From positions 340,669 through 374,571 of the forward strand of contig NW_006920426.1 in NCBI RefSeq assembly GCF_000344685.1: a stretch of 33,903 bases of DNA, given 5' to 3'. The DNA is from Gloeophyllum trabeum ATCC 11539 (lineage: Eukaryota; Basidiomycota; Agaricomycetes; Gloeophyllales; Gloeophyllaceae). The position numbers and the translations under genes are program-made. Positions 20,879 through 29,935 of the stretch are shown here, piece by piece. The stretch's first letter is position 1. Every line of letters starts with the position of its first letter. Below the pieces are notes generated by a model. The model was not told where the DNA came from, did not search any database, and worked only from the letters and a program-made list of their open reading frames with translations.

Positions 20879-22013
20879 ATCAAGGCACGTAAGGGCAGGC
20901 TTCTCCACGCTTCGCGACAAGAGGAGAGGCACCATTTATGGTAACGGCGTGACCTCATCGAAATTTGAGTTGGTCCTGGCTTACCGGCGAATACAGCCAG
21001 TTATCGCCGGAGCACTGGCCTGAGGCGGTCGTCGCGCAGAGCGAGCAGGTAAGCTAGCCGGTGTAAGCGGCCAAAGGCTTGGTGATCGCCAGTCACCGCT
21101 GCTGCGAGCCCAATGGCTCAAGGTCAGCCGCAAAACAGAACTGCCACCGCGAGGAGATATACCCCACGTCGACAGCCTAACGGACTCCAAACAGAATTGT
21201 ACTGAATTCGAAATGCCCGACAGGGGGCCCACGGGGGGTGCGGGATGGAGTCTGGAGAATGTGCAGCGATCACGAAATAAGGCGGCATCGTAATACAAAT
21301 TTAGGAAGGGATGATAGCGAGGCGTACGGAGAGCATGCTTGAGCAAACAGGTACAACTTTCCTGCAAAGATAGCGATCTGCAGAGGCCAGACTGGTCCTT
21401 GCAGACCGCCACCTGAGCCAAGTATACCAGCCTGTACGAGCCTGACCAGCCTCCATCCGCACAAGTTCCGGTATCCCGAGCGATTAGAACGTCTGGAAAC
21501 TCTGTGATATCCGAATGCAAGAAGGGTCCAGATCATGTGTCGCGTATAGCAGACGAAGGCCTTACGGAGACTGAAATAAGTCATAGCGCACGTCACCTAA
21601 TCATAGCTGCACCGACCACCCACACCACCAGCGATATCCTGGACGGTTTCAGGAGGCAGCAGAGATAAATTGGCAGGGACGTGCAGCACACCGTGCGCGA
21701 CAGAGATCAGGGCAAGGAACAGCGACATATCGTTCGGGCAGGACATCGTGTGCGGAAGCGCTCGGAACTACTGGATTCGGAGATCGTGGTTCGTAAATGG
21801 TTTATACAAATGCCGAGCTCCATGCCGGCGTTCGCCGGAGGCCAGCTATCCACCCAGACGCGCTCGGTCGAAGGCGTCCTACCGGCAACTCGTCCCGTTA
21901 TAATGTGATCGCATAGCCAGCCAATATTCCCCACCTTTTCCTATCTCCCCATCCCGCCTTCTGGCGTCTTGTAGATATCTTCCATCTCCCTTACGCCCTA
22001 CGACCTTTACGAC

Positions 22014-23416
22014 ATGAGGGACTTCAGAATCAGGAGCGTCGACCGCAAGTCGGACTCGGAGACGAGCTCGGTCACCCGCGACGCGAGCCTCGATCGGACA
22101 AAGCGGTACTCTGGCGAACACGAACATCATGAGCATCATACACACGAAAAGACAGAGATTCACGACGACTCCGAGGAAATGATTACTCGCTACCCTAATC
22201 GGTGGTCGCGGATACGGTGAGTTTCGCTGGTATACTCTGTCGCGACACCAGCTCACGTCGGCTGCAGAGAGTACCTGCGAGAACCAGCTGCTGAGTTCCT
22301 TGGAACCATGATTCTTATCATCTTTGGTACTGGTGTCGACTGCCAAGTCGTGCTTTCCGGCAATACAGCCGTTGCAGCAAGTCCCAAAGGGGTACGTATG
22401 GGTTGCTCTGACCGTCCTATCGTCCTTAACCGGTTCCTCTAGGATTACCTGTCTTTAAACTTTGGATGGGCAGTCGGTACGTTGACCAGCATTCTGCACA
22501 AATTTCACCGCTCACTAAATTCGTACGTTAGGTACTGCGCTGGGTGTATGGTTCTCAGGCGGTATTTCTGGTGGTCACATCAACCCGGCTGTAACTCTAG
22601 CATTGGCGACGTTCCGTGGCTTTCCATGGAAGAAAGTGCCCGCCTTCATCTTCGCTCAACTAATGGGCGCATTGTGCGGTGCTGCGATCATCTACGCCAA
22701 CTACTTCCACGCCATCGATATCTTCGAAGGCGGCCGGGGCGTTAGAACAGTGCCCGGGACCGCCGGCCTGTTTTCTACGTACGCGGTAAGTTGATAGGCT
22801 TGCTGATGCCAACACTGTCCTCACTCTCGTCGATCAGCTGGATTACATGACCAACGTCTCTTGCTTCTTCTCGGAGTTCATGGCGACCGCGGTGCTGCTT
22901 CTCGTTGTGCTCGCCGTGACGGACAAGAACAACGGCCCCCCTCCACCGGGCTTGGTTCCCCTCACGCTGTTCATCACTATCCTCGGTATCGGTGCGGCCC
23001 TCGGTATGGAGACCGGCTACGCTATCAATCCCGCGCGTGACCTTGGCCCCCGACTCCTGACCGCTATGGTTGGGTACGGCAAGGACGTCTTCACTTTCCG
23101 GAAGTACGTAAAATCGTGTTGCCCCATTTTCTGTCGGATACTGACCCGCCCCACAGCCACTACTGGCTCTGGTGCCCAGTGATTGCCCCTATAATCGGCG
23201 CACAGGCCGGCGCGCTGATCTACGACGGCTTCATTTTCACCGGCGCCGAGAGCATACTGAACAAGCCGTGAGTAGCCACATTTACATGGACTCCTGTCAA
23301 TAGCAGGTCACTGACGGGTCATGTTTGCATTCAGTGACGCAAGAGCCCGCGCAGCGCATGCACGCGCCCCTTACGAGGAGAGGCAAAAACCGATCGCTGG
23401 CGCGGAGGCCGTATGA
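22014..23416 (+). CDS. Aquaglyceroporin 2 (MIP family), 357 aa
   Basis: Seven exons: 22014-22216, 22268-22391, 22443-22476, 22532-22785, 22838-23103, 23157-23267, 23335-23416. A charged N-terminal tail of about 70 residues contains a His/Glu-rich stretch ([12 protein letters not shown]). Six helices and two half-helices follow: [30 protein letters not shown] (NPA at 138-140), [48 protein letters not shown] (NPA at 269-271, D273), and a last helix [11 protein letters not shown]. Asp after NPAR marks a glycerol-type channel. The C-terminus is short and basic, ending EAV. It shares six intron positions with aquaglyceroporin 1 but lacks four that interrupt that gene. The His/Glu stretch in the tail is absent from paralog 1 and might sense pH or metal (inference only). 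Confidence 0.94.
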
Positions 23417-23856
23417 TCGTCAGACCTGCGATACCCCTGACTATCCCCTCCCCCGTGCTGTAATTTATTATACTAATGTCTGTACTAGTACCTATTTACC
23501 ATCATTCCTACATACTACTCCTACATACCTACCTCCCAATCGCGAACAGTTTATATTTGGGCTTTGTGGTTGCATTCGAATCAAATCTCGGTGTTATTTT
23601 CTGCCAGTGAGCGTTGTGTGGCAATTCATTATCGGCTCCGCTCCGCAGCCCCGCGCTTTCGCACGTTCTAGCGCATTCCGCAGCCACCCAAGCCTCCACT
23701 GACAAGTCCAAGTCCACCCAGCAAAGGGTCTGGGTTCCCCGCCGTTTCGACAGGTCTCGACTGTGAGCTGGGTTGTATGTCGTTCGCTGGCTGTTCTCCC
23801 TTCTATTTCGTTTCCATCTATCTTGAGGTGCTCGAGCTCAGTCTGTAAATATTAGT
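23417..23856. other. Intergenic with pyrimidine-rich simple sequence
   Basis: This 440-bp stretch follows aquaglyceroporin 2. A degenerate TAC/CTAC-type low-complexity run lies at about 23490-23545 (repeated CCTACAT/ACTAC words), probably in the 3' flank. The rest holds the promoter of the next membrane-protein gene. No gene is seen. Confidence 0.45.
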
Positions 23857-25597
23857 ATGGATCCTCCCAGCTCTAGCATGGACCGACGGCTCTCGACGGA
23901 CTCAGACTTGAGCCGCCTGGACTCGCCCTCGGGCGACTCGGCGAACTCGAGCCTCAGCTCGACGACCGCGCTCGTCCTGATCCACGACTCCGCTGACGAC
24001 GGCGCGCCGTTCGACTTCTCGGAGGACGACGACGACTTCTCAAATGACCTGCAGAGCGAGCGGGTGCGCGCGTCCGCGGTGCCGCCCCTCCCGCCCAACA
24101 CGGTCTTCCTCTACCTCCTCGCGCCGTACCTGAAGATCGGGGCACTGCTGCTCCCCGCGGCTGCGCGGGGCCTGCCGATGAGGTACGCGGTTCCGGCGCT
24201 GGTGGGCTTCGCGCTGCTGTCGGCGCTGACGAGGCAGGTGTGGTACATGCTCGCGCGGTACGTGCGCAAGGCGGATATGGAGGAGGTCGTGCTGGATGCG
24301 CTGGCACGGGGCGCAGGGAAGGAGGGGCGACGGAGGGTGGTGAGGGCGCTGGTGAGGCTCGGGACGGGCGCGGCGAGGGTGCTGGTGGCTGCTGTGTATC
24401 TGCGGGGTCAGTTTGTTATATTATGTATCGTGTATGCGGTGGTATTGAAACATGATTGGTGGAAGAATCTGTGGAGGCGCTGCTGCCCCTTGCGCCGGAT
24501 ATGTTAGTTGTCCCGCCGAGGATAGTCTTGACGGTGATTCTGGCTGTCATAGTTCTTCCCCTGACTTGGGCGAAAACTGTTGCGTTCCGGCGGATTGTAT
24601 GCGCGGAGGGGATATCCGTCGCTGCATATGTGCTGTGGATGGCCCTGGAGACGTATGCGCAGACGCACGGCACACAGACGAGTGAGCCGGAGCCTAAGAT
24701 GGGCGCTCTCTGGCAGAGCATCAGTGCGTCTGTTCCATACCCCCAGTTTTCGCCACTCTTAACCGATATATGTGACATGTAGCTACCATAGCGTGTGCGT
24801 TCTCGACTGCACTAACCCTCCCACTGTATGCGTCCTTGAAGGGGACCGTTCAGCCTATGACCACGGCGTCGAAATACTCACCTTCGTTCAAAATACTGTC
24901 TATCCTATCGGTGGCAGTAGCTACTGGCTTGCTGCTGCCTCTGGTAGTAGCATCTGCTTCATCGAACCTGCAGGTAGGGGAATGGATATACTCTAATGAT
25001 TGATCATGCGTTGACATCGTAGAAGGCTTCAGGTTTCCCGTCAACGTATCTGATGGCCCTCTTGAAAGTGGCTATCCTGACGTCGTCGATCCCGGCTCTG
25101 GTCATAACCTGCCCAGCCATCCCTATGCCGCGTCGAATGCGCAGAGTTTCTGACGTCCCGCTTTCCAAATTTACTATCTTCAGTATCGTCGCTATCTTGT
25201 CCCTGGCACCGGAGCAAGCATCTTACGTTCTGCAGGACGTAATGCTGGTCATAGTACTGGCGGGATCATATACTGCGCCGGGTACGTTCATACCTCCCTC
25301 TCGCTCTTAATCCCATAAAGCTAACCACTTACACACACAGCGCTAATACACATCATCATGTACCAGTTCAAACGCCCACTATCCATAGTGATGCCGCACA
25401 CACCCTCGCTGCCGCGGCATCGCTCCTCGGACTCGACGCCCTCGCATGATGAGCTCCTGCAGCGCAAGGAGCGCAAGCTGCAGCGGCGCCGCCTGTGGCG
25501 CCGGATCGTCTGGGACGTCGGCGTGTGGGCCGTGCTTCTGCCGCTGTCGGTGGGCGGCTTCGCGTGGGCAGGCGGGCGGGTCGCCGGGGCGTGGTGA
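23857..25597 (+). CDS. Polytopic membrane protein, resembles amino-acid transporter (Aa_trans-like), 504 aa
   Basis: Five exons: 23857-24406, 24466-24723, 24783-24973, 25023-25281, 25341-25597. The acidic, Ser-rich N-terminus (about 1-80) is cytosolic. About nine to eleven hydrophobic helices follow, such as VFLYLLAPYLKIGALLLPAA, YAVPALVGFALLSAL, IVLTVILAVIVLPLTW, ILSILSVAVATGLLLPLVV and FTIFSIVAILSLAP. The segment ALIHIIMYQFKRPLSIVMP resembles the C-terminal part of fungal Aa_trans-family vacuolar amino-acid transporters; the N-terminal helices do not show the usual family start, so this family call is tentative. A very basic stretch (RKERKLQRRRLWRR) precedes the last helix. The acceptor of intron 3 is a TAGAAG tandem, so a Lys may be optional at that junction. 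All phases agree (1515 nt). Confidence 0.78.
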
Positions 25598-25867
25598 ACG
25601 GGCAGTCTTGGCTGTGAAATACTAGAGCATGTATCGGACTCGTAGGGTGTACTTTTATTTCGAACTTTGTATCGATCTAGTGTCTGATTTTTCTTATTGG
25701 CCAGCGGATGGAGAGATGTGTGACCCGCTGCCTTTCCCGTGATCGGACTGTCGAAGCAGTCGAGTGGCAGGTATCAAGCCTCGGCGTTTGCCAGGCCTAA
25801 TGCCACTTTCGATGATCACGTCCATCCTGTTATAACTAATATAAGGTCCCACTCTTTCGCGGGCAGC

Positions 25868-27330
25868 ATGTTCTCTCCTTTGACCTTGTCTGTCGTCTCG
25901 ATGGCCAGCATCTCTGCAAGTACATCTGGGTCCGGCCACCGTCAGACAAGGACTTGGGCTTTAGCAACGACGACACCGTCGGAAACGCAAGATGAGCCTC
26001 CGCTGAAGAAGAGGAGTTCTGTCGTGGCCGCACCCTGGCAGCTCGACATTCTCGTCTCTCTGTACCAGCAGACGCAGCACCCTAACGAGGACGACAGGAG
26101 ATGGGCTGCGTCGAAGACTGGATTGTACGTACTTGCCACTGTATGCGGTCTCTGCTTGAACGCCGAGTGTTAGGGAAGAGAAATGGATCATGAACTGGTT
26201 CCAGCGGCAGCGAAACCCGAAGAAGCGCTCCTTGTCTGTTGCCAGCCTTACTTCTAGTCTGTCCTCTGGTCCCGGTGCGGCTGACTGTCAAACGGATGTT
26301 TTCTCTGCTGGTCTGTATCTGAATTGGCGGCCTCCTCCTGGCGATATACCTGATCCTGGTAGTTCTTGTACCATGTACTTCGAAGCATCAACTGAGGGAG
26401 CTGAGCCCAAGCCAGAACAACTGCCAGCAAGGGAAGCCTCCGTGTCCACGGATATGTCGTTGGAATACCCCAACTCGCCAGACCTGCCGGACCCTGTTGG
26501 ATATTCTGGCGCTAGGATCAGTGCGCCCTCGGTCGTGCAGTCGATTAGCATTACTCCGATAACTCTGATGACCCGGCCTTTCTACGATGGCTCCCTCGCT
26601 AGTCATATGTTCTCTCCCGCTCTGCCAGCTCACCGTGAAGGCTTGTGGTCGTCTCCCTTCACAATGAATCCAACCATTCAACAGGGCCGACAGAACGATC
26701 CCTCGGGAATACCGAGCATAGCTAACTTTCTTTTTGACGTACCGGCTACCGGAATCCACCTCTTTCCTTCATCTCCATCGAGCCAGTTTTCCTCGAATAT
26801 GCACCAGTCTTTCTCTGTCACTCAAGAGTCCTTTGTCCCCCATCACTTAGGCGCGGCAATGTTCAGTCCACCTTCGCATATACCGCAACCTATTGTCCCC
26901 ATTGCTTTTCCTGCGCGTCTGGGCGACCTTGTCAGTCTGACGAAGAGGATCCGTGCGACGTATGCGCAAGATGTGGTGGACGCGATACGGGGGAGCGACG
27001 GCGACCCTGCGCCGTCGCCGGAGTCCTCTACAAACAGGAGCGATCAAGGTAAGTACATGCTGTCCCAAAAGGGTGGCTCCTCGTTAACTTTCTGCAGTCG
27101 AAGAAGAGGAACGCGAGTTTGGGCTAGGGTCGCAGGTAATCGATCTCACCTCACGGGAAGAAGACTCCGAGCATATCAAGGAGGAAGACGTGGAAAGCAG
27201 TGACGATGAACTGGAGTTGATCACGCCGCAAGATGAAGTGGAAATGATGTTTCCCGATCCAGAGGGGGACAAGACTGCCAAGGGCACTTTTTATGAGATG
27301 TCCATTGAAGCTAACGCGGCGGTGGCCTGA
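25868..27330 (+). CDS. Homeodomain protein with non-canonical recognition helix, 454 aa
   Basis: Three exons: 25868-26124, 26174-27048, 27098-27330. The homeodomain spans about residues 45-104: WQLDILVSLYQQ for helix 1 and EEKWIMNWFQRQRNPKKR for helix 3. Tyr66 and Trp94 have the spacing of homeodomain positions 20 and 48, so it is a typical 60-residue domain with no TALE insertion. The position of the near-invariant Asn51 is Arg97. The middle of the protein is a long Ser/Pro-rich disordered region. The C-terminus is acidic and includes QVIDLTSREEDSE, a good match to a SUMO-interaction motif with acidic flank. It is likely a nuclear DNA-binding regulator. It is not obviously a mating-type HD1/HD2 protein, since the expected divergent HD partner is absent. 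An alternative in-frame ATG lies at 25901. It is convergent with the DCAF4-like gene, with 177 bp between stop codons. Confidence 0.85.
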
Positions 27331-27507
27331 AATAATCCCAATGCCAGTTTGTGTTTCCGGGTATATGGACCGACCTTGTAAGCCTTGAGCCATGTTGATG
27401 TTGATCGTCGGGCCTGTTCACCATGTATCATTACTATGTACAACCAATCCTTTCACTCTCCGATGTATGACCAGAGATAATCGAATAGATGTCCCGAAGG
27501 ATATGGC

Positions 27508-29324
27508 TTATGCAGCATTCCAAGCAGCCCGACGACCCAGAGGATATGCAAGCAGATGTTTGTCGGAGTTGGCCCATAACATAGGAACCCCGTCTGTATG
27601 GGTGATCTGCAGCGTCCGGACGGGCTTCTCGAAGACTGCGGCAAAGGGGTTGCTCAAGCCTTTCTGGTCTTCCGGCTCTGACGGGCGCAGAAGCTCGCCG
27701 CTCCGCAGGGACCAGCCGCGGATGCGGGAATCGTGGCCGGCGGCGAATAGGAGGTCGCTGGCGGCGTCGATGGCGAAGCCCTTCGTGACGAAGTAGAGTC
27801 AGCGAATGGATTCTTGAAGGGAGAGGGAAGAGGGAGGGGGGATCATACCAGTTCGCGCGTGTAGCTGTTGACGTGGCCGGAGAATGTCGTGACGGGCTTG
27901 CCGGTGCTCGAGAACCTGAGGTCGAACATCTCCAACTAGGTATAGGCACTCGGTCAGACGCCTCGAGTGACTGTATGCGCACATGTCTCAGAACTCACAT
28001 CACCGCTGATCCCGTTCACCACCATCCCCCACTCGTCGACGAGCCCCATATGGACGACCGAGCTCCGGCGGTCTTTGTACCGCCCATTCAAGATATCGTG
28101 CCCGTGCTGGTGCTTAGGGGTGCGCGTGTCGAACCGGGTGACGGAGCCGTTGCGCGCGCCGGCGTAGACGAGGGCGTGGGATTGGAGGACGGCGAAGACG
28201 TCGGAGTGGGTGTCGAGGGTGGTGAAGGACTGGGTGGTTTCGAGGGAGGGGATGTGGATGGCTTTTTTGCGGACGCCTGGGGGGGAGGGTGAGTTAGTTT
28301 ACAGTGGGGGTGGGGGGGTTGGGAGGGGGACTTACCGAGGGCGAGGCTGGGCCCGTGGAGGTGGGATGTCCAGATGTCTGATATCTTCCTGCAGTCCAAA
28401 TTGAGGATGAATGATCGTTCTGAATCTGTCACTCTGTAATGGACGAATTAGATTATTGGGCCTTATGAAGGTAGCGGTCAGACTCAACAGGTCTCGCACG
28501 AAAATCTTCGGAGATGGTCCGTATGAGGTCGCCCTGATGCAGCATGCAATGAGTCCTGCGCCTAGTCAAAGGAAAGAGGAATATCGCACACGCATCGTGT
28601 CTCGTCGATATGAATGGAGGTAATCTGCCATTGCAACTCTGAGCCGGTCTACCTAACACGGATAAACGCAGCAAGATGCTCACGTCCGAGCCTAAGCAAA
28701 GGTCCGCTTTCCAAGCGACTCGGCGCGAGTTCAAATCTTCGAACGACCTGGGCAGGTAGCCCACTTGGTCGAAAGCGCCCCATTCCCCGCCGAGCGCGAC
28801 GGATTCGTACAGCCAACCTTTGTGGTCGCCGGTCACGCAGCGCAGGCGGTCGCCTGCGTCTGAAACCTAAGCTAGCTGTATCAGCTGGTGCGACGAGGGA
28901 GGTGACATATACGCATACGCAGAACGAGGAGAGAGGCCCGCTGAGAGAGATGTGGCTGAAGCGGGACGTAGCTGCTACCTGGTCGCACATGTGCTCACTG
29001 AGTTGGGTATTAAGAATGCGTCAGATACGTAGCCCCAGACACGCGTAGGGGCAGGACTGACTGCATCCAACGCTGCCTGCATGCGTACGAAGGTCCTGAC
29101 CGTATTTCAGCCCATAGCGCGGATGGGTTCAGCCGCCTCCTCTTCCTGCTCCTCTGTACATCTTGCGTGGGGTCGTATTCCGCTCTTTTCCTCTCCGAAG
29201 CTCCTTGAGACGATACAGCAGTGGGTCGAGGATGGCTGGTGGGCGCCTTGTTTGGTTTGGACGAGAGGGGAAAGTATCGGTTCTTCTCCTCGTCAAAGTA
29301 AAACCCCGGCAGCTCGCGAGGCAT
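27508..29324 (-). CDS. DCAF4-like WD40 substrate receptor of CUL4-DDB1 ligase, 450 aa
   Basis: Nine exons on the minus strand: 29324-29062, 28997-28919, 28866-28684, 28636-28590, 28533-28489, 28433-28336, 28276-27999, 27935-27849, 27780-27508. The N-terminus RELPGFYFDEEKNRYF is the hallmark of DCAF4/WDR21 orthologs, followed by a basic patch (RSRKRRRL). WD-type blades follow: RFSHISLSGPLSSF, RCVTGDHKGWLYE, LQWQITSIHIDETRCVATS, PKIFVRDLVTDSE, SDVFAVLQSHALVYAGARNGSVTRFDTR, LEMFDLRFS..GKPVTTFSGHVNSY, and FAIDAASDLLFAAGHDSRIRGWSL. Two Asp-x-Arg motifs (FDTR, FDLR) fit DDB1-binding WDXR boxes. Exons 4 and 5 are only 47 and 45 nt. Several acceptors were chosen because only they keep the blade frame: CAGAG before LQWQ and GCATCAG before ATSYGPS. 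In the family, such proteins target substrates for CRL4 ubiquitylation. Confidence 0.88.
28306..28330 (+). other. G-quadruplex-type G-run cluster inside a DCAF4 intron
   Basis: Four runs of three or more G separated by one or two T or A occur within 25 bases on the plus strand, with a further G-run at about 28279-28289. The gene is on the minus strand, so its transcript carries the C-rich complement, which also forms the polypyrimidine tract before the acceptor at 28277. Confidence 0.6.
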
Positions 29325-29935
29325 CAAAGTAAGAGACACTCGATACGTTTGATATCAGGTTCTGTCAGAAAAGCTGCAAGCACCGGTAAGTAATAAAGTA
29401 TGTAGGGTAAAGTTTGCAGTCAGAGTGGTGGCGCGAGGTGCAAGCTCGCCTATCACGTGACGCACGGATGTCGGATTCTCGATCACATCCCCGATCGCTT
29501 TGCCACACTGGGAGGAAAGGAGGAGCTGTACCGGCGCTGCATTGAACTAGCAGAAGTTACCCTACTTTATACAAGCGAAGTAGCAATATAGCGGTCGTAA
29601 ATACGTATAAAATACAGCCGAAGGGGGGAGATCTGGTGATACAACGATGCGCACATGGATACATACAGGTCTAGTACGTGATGAGAACAGGCCGGAGCGT
29701 CCGCGCGAGAGCCAACCGTCCGAGTCCAGGGTTTCTCTGTCTGTCGTTCGTCAATCGTGGTCCGAATCGTAGCAGTCGCACTCGTATCGTATCGCAGCGC
29801 GCGGCATGTCAAACAAAATCTCTACAAAAGCCATAAAGTAAACATTTCCACAAAAATTTCAGTTCCAGTTCACGCGCTCCGCTCCGTTGGGGGTGGGGGA
29901 TGGGGGGTATAAGGGGGGCATAATAAGGATAAGCA
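29325..29935. other. Intergenic between F-box and DCAF4-like genes
   Basis: This 611-bp stretch between two minus-strand genes contains the DCAF4-like promoter (right next to 29325) and the F-box gene 3' flank. An 81-codon minus frame at 29812-29567 has no domain. Nothing else is supported. Confidence 0.45.

Larger units (their letters stand above)
19781..22013. other. 2.2 kb spacer between the aquaporin paralogs with degenerate repeats
   Basis: No intact gene with a recognised domain is found. From 20460 to about 20760 the DNA is made of degenerate units (listed separately). An orphan GC3-rich frame lies at 20729-20878. Two longer minus-strand frames (21520-20981, 21596-21270) have repeat-like, low-credibility translations. 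The final part (about 21900-22013) is pyrimidine-rich and should be the promoter and leader of aquaglyceroporin 2. Confidence 0.45.

Noticed and set aside
23954..24307. 117-codon minus frame opposite exon 1 of the transporter-like gene
   Set aside because: It is Arg/Pro/Ala-rich, a typical shadow of a high-GC3 exon.
25868..27330. Mating-type HD1/HD2 locus
   Set aside because: There is only one homeodomain gene, with no divergent HD partner and no mitochondrial intermediate peptidase gene nearby.
28649..28990. Separate small minus-strand gene starting MCDQVAATSRFSHISL
   Set aside because: The ATG is internal: exon 2 of the DCAF4-like gene begins seven bases upstream and joins in phase to the RELPGFYFDEEKN exon.
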